A DNA stretch of 64,000 nt from Paenibacillus sp. MBLB1832. GTDB lineage: Bacteria > Bacillota > Bacilli > Paenibacillales > NBRC-103111. Below, in pieces: positions 54,442 to 63,434 of the stretch. The notes beneath the pieces are model-generated. The model did no database searches. It had not been told where the DNA came from and saw nothing but the letters and a program-made list of their open reading frames with translations. The position numbers and the translations under genes were made by a program. Positions within the stretch are counted from its first letter, which is position 1. Every line of letters starts with the position of its first letter. The DNA lies in contig NZ_CP130319.1 in the NCBI RefSeq assembly GCF_032271945.1, positions 1,259,001-1,323,000 on the forward strand, read 5' to 3'.

Positions 54442-55794
54442 ATGAATAAAAAACTTAATATTTGGCAGCTTACGCCACCTCAAATTTTGGTGCTGGGCTT
54501 CGCCCTCATTATTTTGCTGGGAGCTGGACTACTGACATTGCCATTCGCATCAGCATCAGGTGAGTCGCTGCACTTCATTGATGCACTTTTCACTTCTGTG
54601 TCAGCAACCTGTGTAACAGGGCTTGTTGTGGTCGATACAGGCAGTTCTTTTACGACATTTGGTCAAATTGTGATCGTTTCCTTAATTCAAGTGGGCGGAC
54701 TTGGTTTTATGACCATGGCTACACTCGTTGCGTTTGTTTTCCGTAAGAAGATTACTTTGAGAGAGCGTCTTGTTTTGCAAGAGGCCTTCAATCAAGGCAG
54801 CATGGAAGGTATCGTGCGATTGATCCGAAAAGTTATTATTTACTCTTTATCGATTGAAGCTGTTGCAGCTCTCATTTTTACAATTCGTTTTTCGTTTGAT
54901 TTCGATTTTCCAAGAGCGCTTTATCTGGGGATATGGCATTCCATCTCCATGTTTAATAATGCGGGTTTTGATTTATTCGGTACCGTCGATGCCCCTTTCG
55001 TCTCGTTTACTGGGTATGTAGGCGACTTTGTCGTGAATGTTGTAGCGATGATGCTCATCATCCTTGGCGGGATTGGTTTCGTCGTTATCGCGGATCTCAT
55101 TGATTTCCATAAAAAGAGGAAGCTTTCCCTCCATTCTAAGGTTGTCCTTAGCATGAGCGGATTATTGCTAATCGTCGGAGCCCTTGGTATTTTTATATTC
55201 GAATTTACCAATATCAGAACCTTAGGCTCCTTAGATTTTGGTTCCAAACTATTAGCATCCTTCTTTCAGTCCACCGCGGCAAGGACGGCAGGTCCAAATA
55301 CGGTTGATCTCGGCGCGTTGCGTCAAGCCTCCCAGTTTCTCATCATCATTCTCATGTTCATCGGCGCTTCGCCTGGATCAACTGGCGGGGGAATTAAGAC
55401 AACAACGTTTACCATCCTCATTAGTGCGATTGTCACAATGGTACGGGGCAAAGAAGACATTGTTATCTACCGCTATCGTCTCGCGAAGGACCGAATTCTT
55501 AAAGCGATTACGCTATCAATGATGGCCTTGTTCCTAGTTATCGTAGTTACGATGATTTTATCAACGACAGAGGATTCTTCTTTTATCAAAATATTATTTG
55601 AAGTCACTTCCGCCTTCGGTACGGTAGGCTTAACGTTGGGACTGACGCCTGATTTAACGATGCTTGGGAAAATTCTGATTTGTTTAACGATGTTCGCGGG
55701 GCGTTTAGGAACAATTACGCTTGCCTATGCCTTGCAGCCGAAGCAGGAAAAAGAGCTATTTAGATACCCAGAGGGGAAAATTACGATTGGATAG
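54442..55794 (+). CDS. ktrB: Potassium uptake membrane subunit KtrB/KtrD
   Basis: A 450-aa TrkH/KtrB-type K+ channel subunit with four pore repeats; the selectivity-filter Gly are in SATCVTGLVV, SMFNNAGFDL, TAARTAGPNT and FGTVGLTLG. It forms the dimeric pore of the Na+-linked K+ transporter gated by KtrA. AGGAGG precedes the ATG. It is followed 12 bp later by the KtrA-type gene. I could not find the conserved parts of a c-di-AMP (ydaO) riboswitch in the 150-bp leader. Confidence 0.93.
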   Translation: MNKKLNIWQLTPPQILVLGFALIILLGAGLLTLPFASASGESLHFIDALFTSVSATCVTGLVVVDTGSSFTTFGQIVIVSLIQVGGLGFMTMATLVAFVFRKKITLRERLVLQEAFNQGSMEGIVRLIRKVIIYSLSIEAVAALIFTIRFSFDFDFPRALYLGIWHSISMFNNAGFDLFGTVDAPFVSFTGYVGDFVVNVVAMMLIILGGIGFVVIADLIDFHKKRKLSLHSKVVLSMSGLLLIVGALGIFIFEFTNIRTLGSLDFGSKLLASFFQSTAARTAGPNTVDLGALRQASQFLIIILMFIGASPGSTGGGIKTTTFTILISAIVTMVRGKEDIVIYRYRLAKDRILKAITLSMMALFLVIVVTMILSTTEDSSFIKILFEVTSAFGTVGLTLGLTPDLTMLGKILICLTMFAGRLGTITLAYALQPKQEKELFRYPEGKITIG

Positions 55795-55806
55795 GGGTTC
55801 AGCTAG

Positions 55807-56469
55807 ATGAAGAGGAATCAGTATGTTGTGGTTGGTTTAGGACGATTTGGGTCCAGTATTTCAAAAGAATTGATGAAACTCGGCCATGAAGTGTTAGGCA
55901 TTGACTTAGATGAGGAAGTTGTGAATGACATGAGCGCATTTTTAACCCATGCGGTCGTAGCGGATGCAACGGATGAAGATGTGTTGAAATCGTTAGGCGT
56001 ACGCAACTTCGATTGCGCGGTTATCGCGATTGGTGATGATATTCAATCCAGTATTTTAACAGCGATTGTGCTCAAAGAGTTGGGAGTTGGCCAAGTTGTT
56101 GCCAAAGCGTTATCCGAATTACATGGCAAAGTGCTAACGAAGCTTGGGGTAGATCGTGTCGTCTATCCAGAGCGTGATATGGGCATCCGTGTTGCTCACC
56201 AATTGGCAACGCCGAATTTATTGGACTATATTGAAATTTCTAAGGATTATACGATCGTCGAACTATCGGTACCTAAACGGTTATGCGGCTTTACAATTAA
56301 AGAGCTTGATCCGCGGGCAAAGTTTGGTTGCAGTGTCGTGGCGATTAATAAAGATTCAGGTATCATTATCGCACCTTCCGCGAATGATGTGGTCAATGAG
56401 AAAGATGTCATGGTTATCATCGGGACCAATGCCCAGATTGATGAGTTTGAAAGTGAAGTAATCGGCTGA
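55807..56469 (+). CDS. ktrA: Potassium uptake regulatory subunit KtrA/KtrC
   Basis: A 220-aa cytoplasmic RCK protein that gates the KtrB pore. The N-terminal Rossmann domain binds ATP/ADP (VVGLGRFGSSISKEL) and the C-terminal RCK_C domain (about residue 140 on) usually binds c-di-AMP. Length and order after ktrB are typical. GTTCAGCT precedes the ATG, so the ribosome binding site is weak; translation may be coupled to ktrB. Confidence 0.93.
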   Translation: MKRNQYVVVGLGRFGSSISKELMKLGHEVLGIDLDEEVVNDMSAFLTHAVVADATDEDVLKSLGVRNFDCAVIAIGDDIQSSILTAIVLKELGVGQVVAKALSELHGKVLTKLGVDRVVYPERDMGIRVAHQLATPNLLDYIEISKDYTIVELSVPKRLCGFTIKELDPRAKFGCSVVAINKDSGIIIAPSANDVVNEKDVMVIIGTNAQIDEFESEVIG

Positions 56470-56525
56470 TACCTAGCGAATAACATGTCCTGCAACTAGA
56501 ATTTGGAGACAAAGGTGGACACTGC

Positions 56526-57281
56526 ATGTACAAGGTACTCATGATCGAAGATGATGCACTGATCGGTGATATGGTTTCTATGTATTTGAAGGAAGAGGGC
56601 TTTCGAGTCATTAGAGAGGAGAATGGCAAGGATGGCATTGCCGCACTTGCTGATTTCCAACCTGACCTCCTTTTGCTGGATTGGATGTTGCCAGATTTAG
56701 ATGGGCTCACCATTTGCCGACAAGTTAGGGAAACGTCAAGCGTACCCATTATGATCATATCTATGAAAAATAAAGTCGTCGAGCGTGTCAATGCGTTAGG
56801 CGCTGGCGCGGATGACTTCTTATGCAAACCTTTCAGTATGCATGAGCTGATTGCGAGGGCGAACGCACTCATTCGTCGTTCGCAGATGCATGTTGTGAGT
56901 AAGCAAGATGCTAAGCTGCAGGCAGGAACAGGATCCGCCCATATGGGCATGGAGTCCTCAACTGCTGTCCTGGAAGAGGGGGGAGATCTCTCAGAGAAAA
57001 TTACATTAGATTCGCATACAAGATCGATGCGTGTGCATGGTGTTATGATCGAGACGACCTATTCCGAATTTGAAATTATGAAATGCTTTCTTAACCACCC
57101 TGGGCGTGTTTACAGCCGCGAGGATTTGCTCCAAACGGTACGAGGATTCGATTCCTTCGTGACGGATCGAGCGATTGATGTACACATTGCGAATTTGCGT
57201 AAGAAAATAGAAGACAACCCCAAAGAGCCGAAGTGGATTCGGACCGTATGGGGTGTCGGGTATAAATTTGTGCGGATGTAG
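56526..57281 (+). CDS. OmpR-family response regulator, orphan
   Basis: A 251-aa response regulator. The receiver has the acidic pair DD (9-10), phospho-acceptor Asp52 in LLLLDWMLP, Ser79 and Lys101. A linker of about 40 residues, longer than usual, is followed by an OmpR winged helix ending IRTVWGVGYKF. GGAGAC lies upstream of the ATG. No histidine kinase gene is next to it. It is on the same strand 56 bp after ktrA, which hints at a link with K+ uptake but does not prove it. Confidence 0.9.
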   Translation: MYKVLMIEDDALIGDMVSMYLKEEGFRVIREENGKDGIAALADFQPDLLLLDWMLPDLDGLTICRQVRETSSVPIMIISMKNKVVERVNALGAGADDFLCKPFSMHELIARANALIRRSQMHVVSKQDAKLQAGTGSAHMGMESSTAVLEEGGDLSEKITLDSHTRSMRVHGVMIETTYSEFEIMKCFLNHPGRVYSREDLLQTVRGFDSFVTDRAIDVHIANLRKKIEDNPKEPKWIRTVWGVGYKFVRM

Positions 57282-57304
57282 GTGACAATGGAATTCGTTG
57301 CGGT

Positions 57305-58201
57305 TTAGTTGTGCTTGGCAAAGTATTGGATCGCTTGGGTGACGAATTTCATGGTTTCTGCGTTTTCGGCGGAGTGGTCGGCGTAGATGATGGACGTTGT
57401 CCGCTTGGTTTCTTCCAATTCATGCAAGTCACGCAGCATGAGTTCATTATTCCGGATCAGGTCTTCACGTAAGTACGATTTGGGCAACAATGTAGCGGTT
57501 TTGCATGTAGAGACAAGCCTGATAATGGCCTCGAAGGAATCGATCTCCATTTGGACATTCGGAAAAATAGTGAATCGGTGGAATAGCTCATCCATCAAGA
57601 TGCGGTACCAGGTGCCTTTGGAAAAAAGGATCATCGGAAGTTCATTCAGATCCTTCATGGTGATGGCCGCTCGATCAATATAGGGATGGCCAGAAGGCAG
57701 CACAAGACAAAGGTGATCATCAAACAAAGGTTCACAATGCAGATTGGTTGTAGTGATTTGAGAGGCTACAATGCCGATATCCACTTTGTTGTCTTTGACC
57801 ATGGTGACCACTTCATGGGTTTTGCCAGTCAGCAGCTTGATCTCGGTCAGCGGGTAGTCTTGCAGATAATCCGTGATGAGATCGGGCAGCGTCGCTTGCA
57901 AAGTAGTCAACGATGCACCGATGGTTAGCGATGAGCGAGTACCAGCCGCTTTATAAATGTGGATCGCCTGCTTGAACTTTCGTTCCAGATGGCGCTTCTC
58001 AATCGCATGATCGTAGCAAATTTGCCCCGCCTTGGTTAATTCCAGCCTTTTCCCTTTGCGTGAAAAGAGCTCCACACCCAATTCCTCTTCCAGTTTCATA
58101 ATTTTACGTGATAGCGCGGGCTGCGAAATGTTTAACAAATGGGATGCCTTATTGAGGCTCACTTGTTCGACGACGACAGCGAATACTTCAAGTAGCTCCA
58201 T
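57305..58201 (-). CDS. LysR-type transcriptional regulator
   Basis: A 298-aa LTTR with an N-terminal winged HTH (NKASHLLNISQPALSRKIMKL, here cited in part: ISQPALSRKIMK) and a periplasmic-binding-protein-like effector domain. It is divergent from sdhCAB with a 278-bp shared control region, the classical LTTR layout, so it may regulate succinate dehydrogenase. The effector is unknown. AGGAGG precedes the ATG. It is convergent with the response regulator gene. Confidence 0.9.
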   Translation of the reverse strand: MELLEVFAVVVEQVSLNKASHLLNISQPALSRKIMKLEEELGVELFSRKGKRLELTKAGQICYDHAIEKRHLERKFKQAIHIYKAAGTRSSLTIGASLTTLQATLPDLITDYLQDYPLTEIKLLTGKTHEVVTMVKDNKVDIGIVASQITTTNLHCEPLFDDHLCLVLPSGHPYIDRAAITMKDLNELPMILFSKGTWYRILMDELFHRFTIFPNVQMEIDSFEAIIRLVSTCKTATLLPKSYLREDLIRNNELMLRDLHELEETKRTTSIIYADHSAENAETMKFVTQAIQYFAKHN

Positions 58202-58374
58202 GCTAGAAACCTCCTCTACATATGCAAAATAGTTATAAGTAGATATAAAAAAACAGCACTTCCATTATAAGCGTGAAAGAGGTACGATGTACATGTCACA
58301 AATTATCTATATTTCGTGATCTTTCACGTATAATCATTGACTGAATTGGCACAATAGGCGTGGATGATTATGGG

Positions 58375-58403
58375 TTGACGCTCGTTTGCGGCGAGAGTAC
58401 AAT
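58375..58403 (+). promoter_or_regulatory. Sigma-A promoter of sdhCAB
   Basis: TTGACG (58375-58380), 17-bp spacer, TACAAT (58398-58403). Upstream, CGTGA-TCTT-TCACG (58316-58329) is a perfect palindrome that could be an operator between sdhC and the LysR gene. Confidence 0.7.
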
Positions 58404-58479
58404 GGTATGTGGCTTGTTTTGTCTAAACTTGTCGGATAGTAGTGGTTTGAATTTTGTTGAGGGGGGAATTGGTTACATT

Positions 58480-59133
58480 ATGAGTAATTCGTATTACTTT
58501 CGAAAGATCCACTCGCTATTAGGTGTCATTCCGGTGGGCTTCTTCCTTATTGAGCATTTGCTCACTAACTATGAAGCAACGAAAGGGCCTGAGGCTTTTC
58601 TGGATCAAATTAATTGGTTGAATGATTTACCACTAAGATTAATATTGGAAATTGTGGGAATCTATCTTCCGCTTCTTTATCATGCCGTCTATGGACTCTA
58701 TGTTGCGTACCAATCACGTAATAATGTTTCAAGCTATGGGTACTTCCGCAATACGATGTTTATGTTGCAACGCGTGACAGGGGTATTAACCTTCTTGTTC
58801 ATCGCGTGGCATCTATTTGAGACGCGTATTCAAGTTGCTTTAGGTAACGTGGCGCATGAAAATCTCGGCAATACGATGCATGATATCACGACGAATCCAG
58901 TCTTGTTTACGGTTTATCTCGTGGGGATTGTTTCAGCGACGTTCCATTTCTGCAACGGTTTGTGGTCATTCTTCGTGAGCTGGGGAATAACGATTGGACC
59001 GCGGTCGCAACGCTTTTCCACTTATATTACACTAGGCTTGTTTGTTCTAATGACGGTGATGTTTATCATGTCATTAACTGCATTTACAGATACACAATTT
59101 TCAGTTCCAGTAGAAGCGCATACGGGGCATTAA
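58480..59133 (+). CDS. sdhC: Succinate dehydrogenase cytochrome b558 subunit
   Basis: Membrane anchor of complex II with five helices and two b hemes; it passes electrons to menaquinone. The 217-aa protein starts FRKIHSLLGVIPVGFFLIEH with heme-ligand His, and has further His in LYHAVYG, AWHLFE and FHFCNG, as in B. subtilis SdhC. ATG at 58480 lies 12-13 bases after GGGGGG, a long spacing. First gene of sdhCAB. Confidence 0.93.
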   Translation: MSNSYYFRKIHSLLGVIPVGFFLIEHLLTNYEATKGPEAFLDQINWLNDLPLRLILEIVGIYLPLLYHAVYGLYVAYQSRNNVSSYGYFRNTMFMLQRVTGVLTFLFIAWHLFETRIQVALGNVAHENLGNTMHDITTNPVLFTVYLVGIVSATFHFCNGLWSFFVSWGITIGPRSQRFSTYITLGLFVLMTVMFIMSLTAFTDTQFSVPVEAHTGH

Positions 59134-59149
59134 GGGAGGGTGAACAGAA

Positions 59150-60913
59150 GTGGCTAATTCAAAAATTATCGTCGTCGGCGGAGGACTTGCGGGACTCATG
59201 GCGACAATTAAAGCAGCAGAAGCTGGGGTACATGTGCAATTGTTCTCCTTGGTTCCTGTTAAACGTTCCCACTCCGTATGTGCGCAAGGCGGCATTAACG
59301 GTGCGGTGAATACGAAAGGTGAAGGTGACTCCACATGGGAGCACTTTGATGATACGGTATATGGTGGAGATTTCTTAGCAAATCAACCGCCAGTTAAAGC
59401 ATTATGTGACGCTGCTCCAGGGATCATTCACTTGATGGACCGTATGGGCGTTATGTTCAACCGTACACCAGAAGGATTGCTTGATTTCCGTCGTTTTGGC
59501 GGTACGAAGTATCACCGTACAGCATTCGCTGGTGCTACGACGGGGCAGCAACTGCTATACGCATTGGATGAGCAAGTTCGTCGTTGGGAGACAGCAGGTC
59601 TCGTAACAAAATTCGAACATTGGGAATTCCTTGGTTCTGTTCTTGATGATGAAGGTGTTTGCCGTGGTGTCGCGGCGCAAGATTTGCGCAGCATGGAAAT
59701 TCAAACGTTCCCAGCTGACGCTGTCATCTTGGCGACGGGTGGTCCTGGTATCATTTTCGGCAAAACAACGAACTCGGTCATTAACACAGGTACTGCTGCA
59801 AGTGCGGTTTACCAGCAAGGTGTTAAATATGCGAACGGCGAGATGATTCAAATTCATCCTACGGCGATTCCTGGTGACGATAAGCTGCGCTTGATGTCCG
59901 AATCTGCTCGCGGTGAAGGCGGACGGATCTGGACGTACAAAGATGGTAAGCCTTGGTATTTCTTAGAAGAAAAATATCCAGCGTACGGAAACTTGGTTCC
60001 TCGTGACATTGCAACACGTGAGATTTTCTCCGTATGTATTGATCAGAAGATGGGCATCAACGGCGAGAACATGGTTTACTTGGATCTTTCCCATAAAGAC
60101 CCGAAAGAGCTTGATATTAAGCTTGGCGGTATTATGGAAATTTACGAGAAATTCATGGGCGACGATCCCCGTAAAATTCCAATGAAGATTTTCCCTGCGG
60201 TTCACTATTCCATGGGCGGCATGTGGGTTGACTATAACATGATGACGAACATCCCTGGATTGTTCGCAGCAGGTGAGTGTGAGTATCAACATCACGGTGC
60301 AAACCGATTGGGCGCGAACTCCCTTGTATCCGCGATTTATGACGGGATGGTTTCTGGTCCGAAAGCGGTTGAGTATATTCGCGGCTTAGAGAAGCATGCG
60401 GATGATGTTTCCTCCATCGTGTTCGACCGTGAGAAGAAACGTCATACGGATCGTTATGAGAGCTTGCTCAAAATGAACAGCGGTACGGAAAATGCATACG
60501 TGCTTCACAAAGAACTTGGCGATATGATGAATGCGAACATGACAGTTGTTCGTTACAACGATCGTTTGAATGATACAATTGGCAAGATCAAAGATTTGAA
60601 AGAGCGTTACAACAACATCAACATTACAGATACGGCGCGTTGGAACAACCAAGGGGTTGCGTTCACTCGTCAACTGTGGAATATGTTCGAGCTTGCTGAA
60701 GCGATGACGGTTGGCGCTTTGATGCGTGATGAGAGCCGCGGGGCACACTACAAACCTGAATTCCCAGAGCGTGATGATGATAATTTCATGAAAACGACAA
60801 TCGCTGACTGGACGCCGGATGGTCCTAAAATTTCCTACGAGGACATCGACGTATCGTTGATTAAGCCGCGTAAACGCGACTACTCCACGGATAAGAAAAA
60901 AGGAGGTGCTTAA
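59150..60913 (+). CDS. sdhA: Succinate dehydrogenase flavoprotein subunit
   Basis: Oxidises succinate to fumarate with covalently bound FAD. The 587-aa protein has the FAD motif IIVVGGGLAGLMATIKAAE and the His that carries FAD in KRSHSVCAQGGING, plus the substrate-site segment MGGMWVDYNMMTNIPGLFAAGE (cited in part: MGGMWVDYN). The start is GTG after GGGAGGGTGA. It lies between sdhC (16 bp) and sdhB (2 bp). Confidence 0.97.
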   Translation: MANSKIIVVGGGLAGLMATIKAAEAGVHVQLFSLVPVKRSHSVCAQGGINGAVNTKGEGDSTWEHFDDTVYGGDFLANQPPVKALCDAAPGIIHLMDRMGVMFNRTPEGLLDFRRFGGTKYHRTAFAGATTGQQLLYALDEQVRRWETAGLVTKFEHWEFLGSVLDDEGVCRGVAAQDLRSMEIQTFPADAVILATGGPGIIFGKTTNSVINTGTAASAVYQQGVKYANGEMIQIHPTAIPGDDKLRLMSESARGEGGRIWTYKDGKPWYFLEEKYPAYGNLVPRDIATREIFSVCIDQKMGINGENMVYLDLSHKDPKELDIKLGGIMEIYEKFMGDDPRKIPMKIFPAVHYSMGGMWVDYNMMTNIPGLFAAGECEYQHHGANRLGANSLVSAIYDGMVSGPKAVEYIRGLEKHADDVSSIVFDREKKRHTDRYESLLKMNSGTENAYVLHKELGDMMNANMTVVRYNDRLNDTIGKIKDLKERYNNINITDTARWNNQGVAFTRQLWNMFELAEAMTVGALMRDESRGAHYKPEFPERDDDNFMKTTIADWTPDGPKISYEDIDVSLIKPRKRDYSTDKKKGGA

Positions 60914-60915
60914 TC

Positions 60916-61680
60916 ATGGCTGAGACACAAACTGCGCAGAAAACCGTGAAGTTTATTGTGACTCGTCAAGAGAGTCCAGATTCCAAACCGTACACGGAAG
61001 AGTTTGAGATTCCTTACCGTCCGAACATGAACGTGATCAGCGGTTTGATGGAAGTTCAACGTAATCCGAAAAACGCCAAAGGCGACAAAACGACGCCAGT
61101 TTGTTGGGAATCCAACTGTCTGGAAGAAGTGTGCGGCGCCTGCTCGATGGTGATCAACGGTAAGCCGCGTCAAGCTTGTTCAGCCTTGATTGACAAGCTG
61201 GAGCAGCCAGTACGCGTGGCGCCAATGAACACGTTCCCTGTTATGCGTGACCTTGTTATTGACCGTGGACGCATGTTCAATGCGTTGAAAAAGGTTAAAG
61301 CGTGGGTTCCAATCGACGGAACATACGATCTTGGTCCTGGACCGCGTATGGCGGAGTCGAAGCGTCAATGGGCATACGAGTTGTCCAAATGTATGACATG
61401 CGGCGTTTGTATGGAAGCTTGTCCGAACGTGAACGATAAGAACTCGTTCATTGGACCTTTTGCGATCTCCCAAGTTCGTCTCTTCAACGCTCACCCAACA
61501 GGTGAGATGAACAAAGACGAGCGTTTGGATACGCTGATGACAGATGGCGGTATCGAAGGTTGCGGTAACTCGCAAAACTGCGTACGCTCCTGTCCGAAAG
61601 GTATTCCACTTACGACGTCGATCGCAGCGATGAACGCGGATACGACGAAGCACCTGTTCAAGAAATGGCTTGGCGTGTAA
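60916..61680 (+). CDS. sdhB: Succinate dehydrogenase iron-sulfur subunit
   Basis: Carries electrons from FAD to the cytochrome subunit via three Fe-S centres. The 254-aa protein has the plant-type ferredoxin Cys in SNCLEEVCGACSM and later C, the [4Fe-4S] motif CMTCGVCMEACPN and the [3Fe-4S] Cys in CGNSQNCVRSCPKG. GGAGG lies upstream of the ATG inside the sdhA end. Last gene of the operon. Confidence 0.97.
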   Translation: MAETQTAQKTVKFIVTRQESPDSKPYTEEFEIPYRPNMNVISGLMEVQRNPKNAKGDKTTPVCWESNCLEEVCGACSMVINGKPRQACSALIDKLEQPVRVAPMNTFPVMRDLVIDRGRMFNALKKVKAWVPIDGTYDLGPGPRMAESKRQWAYELSKCMTCGVCMEACPNVNDKNSFIGPFAISQVRLFNAHPTGEMNKDERLDTLMTDGGIEGCGNSQNCVRSCPKGIPLTTSIAAMNADTTKHLFKKWLGV

Positions 61681-61692
61681 GCCAATTTATGA

Positions 61693-61726
61693 AGTCCGAT
61701 ACCCCTGGTGGGGGTGTCGGGCTTTT
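61693..61726 (+). terminator. Terminator after sdhCAB
   Basis: GTCCGATACCCC pairs with GGGGGTGTCGGGC around TGGT, followed by TTTT. Confidence 0.85.
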
Positions 61727-61752
61727 GTGGTTTTTGAGAATGATAAGGGAAC

Positions 61753-61783
61753 CTGAGTTAATCGATTTTATCGATTAATTCAG
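61753..61783. other. 13-bp inverted repeat
   Basis: CTGAGTTAATCGA (61753-61765) and TCGATTAATTCAG (61771-61783) are complementary with one G-T pair. No T run follows; possibly an operator or a repeat relic. Confidence 0.4.
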
Positions 61784-61811
61784 TAGCCGCGATCGCTCTA
61801 GGGGGGACGAC

Positions 61812-61841
61812 AAAAAGACCCCAGTCCATGACTCGGGTCTT
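61812..61841 (-). terminator. Terminator after the small minus-strand gene
   Basis: On the minus strand AAGACCC/GGGTCTT with inner AGTC/GACT, followed by TTTTT. Confidence 0.8.
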
Positions 61842-61859
61842 CATTCACACCATGTGAGG

Positions 61860-62060
61860 TTAATGCGCAGCGGGGATGGCTGTTTGTGCGGATGCATCAT
61901 GATGATCTATAGGGGAAATCAGTGGAGGGTGCTGGGTATAAAAGCTCGATGAAGCCGCTGCTGCATAATGCAGGGAATCTACCGGCGCAGGAAGCGGGGC
62001 TACTGTGGATGGCATGGACTTATTATCTAACATGCGAATGTGGAAATGAATCGAATACAT
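61860..62060 (-). CDS. Small hypothetical protein (66 aa)
   Basis: A 66-aa protein beginning MYSIHFHIRMLDNK and rich in Ala, Pro, Ser and His toward the end. No membrane helix is evident. GGAGGTG lies seven bases before the ATG, it has its own promoter and terminator, and this strongly supports a real gene. Family not recognised. Confidence 0.7.
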   Translation of the reverse strand: MYSIHFHIRMLDNKSMPSTVAPLPAPVDSLHYAAAASSSFYTQHPPLISPIDHHDASAQTAIPAAH

Positions 62061-62094
62061 CGCTGCACCTCCATTTTGACTACTTATATGTTAT

Positions 62095-62124
62095 ATAATA
62101 TTACGTAAATGGCGATTTTGACAA
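62095..62124 (-). promoter_or_regulatory. Sigma-A promoter of the 66-aa gene
   Basis: On the minus strand TTGTCA (62124-62119), 18-bp spacer, TATTAT (62100-62095), about 35 bp before the start. Confidence 0.65.
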
Positions 62125-62150
62125 CAATAAAATTATTTATGTCATATATA

Positions 62151-62179
62151 TTGACACCAATGATCGATCTAGGTATGAT
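62151..62179 (+). promoter_or_regulatory. Sigma-A promoter of the riboswitch operon
   Basis: TTGACA (62151-62156), 17-bp spacer, TATGAT (62174-62179); transcription would begin near 62186, ahead of the riboswitch. Confidence 0.85.
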
Positions 62180-62217
62180 ATAGACAAATGAAAGACAGCG
62201 TTGGGCAATTACATAGC

Positions 62218-62326
62218 AAACTTGTTTTCTAGGGTTCCGCAATCGTCACATTGGCGCTTGGTCTGGTCCAAGAGAGGACACACGATGAGCTTCATCGTGC
62301 ACACGGAGGGATAAAAGCCCGGGAGG
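62218..62326 (+). ncRNA. Guanidine-I (ykkC) riboswitch
   Basis: Several ykkC blocks are present in the right order: CTAGGGTTCCG (62229-62239), GGTCTGGTCCAAGAGAGG, a variable CACGATG/CATCGTG hairpin (62281-62299), and the conserved 3' block ACACGGAGGGATAAAAGCCC GGGAG (62301-62325). Guanidine binding stabilises the aptamer, whose 3' strand is shared with the following terminator, so ligand should switch on transcription. Downstream is a NitT/TauT-type ABC importer, a common partner. The ppGpp and PRPP ykkC subtypes are less likely from context. Confidence 0.87.
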
Positions 62327-62357
62327 ATATCAGGATATGATATCATTCCGGGCTTTT
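62313..62357 (+). terminator. Riboswitch expression-platform terminator
   Basis: AAAAGCCCGG (62313-62322) pairs with CCGGGCTTTT (62348-62357), extended by GATATC/GATATC inside. The 5' arm is also part of the ykkC aptamer 3' block, so the two structures exclude each other. Confidence 0.88.
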
Positions 62358-62393
62358 CCTCATTCCATTTTAAACAGAGAGGGAGTTCGGAGA

Positions 62394-63413
62394 ATGAGAC
62401 AAAGGACAATATTTCTGATGTTGGCGCTATTATTGATGTTTACGGTTGTGAGCGGGTGCACGAGTAAAGAGGCAAGCACGAAATCAGGCGGAAGCAATGA
62501 GCCGATCAAGTTGGCGCTTAGTCCATGGCCGGGTTGGTTCGTTTGGTATCTGGTGAAGGAGAAAGGTTTTTTCGAGAAAAATGGGGTGAATGTCGATCTG
62601 GTCTGGTTCCCGGTCTACAGTGACTCCCTATCGGCACTTGCCTCAGGTAAAGTGGATGCTAACAGCCAAACATTGAGCGATACGCTTGCTCCGGCAAGTA
62701 AAGGAATCAAGCTCAAAGCTGTTCTCGTGAACGATAACTCCAACGGCGGCGACGGTGTTGTGGTGAAGCCGAGCATTAACTCCCTGAATGAATTGAAAGG
62801 CAAGAAAGTGGCGACAGAGCTTGGCACAGTCGATCATTTGCTCATGCTGACCGCGCTTGAAAAAGCAGGGTTAGCCGAAAAAGATGTTTCATATACGAAC
62901 ATGACGGTGAATGATGCAGGCCCTGCCTTTATCTCGGGGAACCTGGACGCAGCGGTGCTATGGGAGCCATTCCTGAGCAAAGCGATTCAAGAGGGCAAAG
63001 GTAAACTGCTTTTCTCCTCTAAAGACACACCTGGCTTGATTCCGGATCTTCTCGTGTTCAAGGAAGACATTACGAAGAATCGTCCTGATGATGTGAAAAA
63101 AATCATTAACGCATGGTTTGATGCTTTGGACTACTGGAAGGCCAATCCAGAGGAGTCTCTGAAAATTATGGCCAAAGCCGCGGAGACGCCAATCGACGAG
63201 TACAAAGCGGGCGTGGATAGCGTGAAAATTTTCCAAATCGAAGATAATATCAAAGCTTTTCAAAAAGGTGACGGATACGAATCCCTCGAGTTTACGTCCA
63301 AGAAAACAGCTGAATTCTTAAAAGGCTTAGATATGCTGTCGACGATACCGAAGGCGGAAACGTTCTTGGATGGCCATTTTGTAGAGGAAGTCATGAAAGA
63401 ACGGAAGAAATAG
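62394..63413 (+). CDS. NitT/TauT-type ABC transporter substrate-binding lipoprotein
   Basis: A 339-aa lipoprotein of the SsuA/TauA/ThiY-like family. The lipobox is VVSGC (C22). The segment LSPWPGWFVWYLVKEKGFFE is the family's N-terminal signature. GGGAG precedes the ATG at 62394; an in-frame reading from 62337 would start inside the terminator. Under the guanidine-I riboswitch it probably helps take up guanidine, a guanidine derivative or a related nitrogen compound; the ligand is inferred only. Confidence 0.9.
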   Translation: MRQRTIFLMLALLLMFTVVSGCTSKEASTKSGGSNEPIKLALSPWPGWFVWYLVKEKGFFEKNGVNVDLVWFPVYSDSLSALASGKVDANSQTLSDTLAPASKGIKLKAVLVNDNSNGGDGVVVKPSINSLNELKGKKVATELGTVDHLLMLTALEKAGLAEKDVSYTNMTVNDAGPAFISGNLDAAVLWEPFLSKAIQEGKGKLLFSSKDTPGLIPDLLVFKEDITKNRPDDVKKIINAWFDALDYWKANPEESLKIMAKAAETPIDEYKAGVDSVKIFQIEDNIKAFQKGDGYESLEFTSKKTAEFLKGLDMLSTIPKAETFLDGHFVEEVMKERKK

Positions 63414-63434
63414 GCGAATCAGGAGGGCTTGCAC

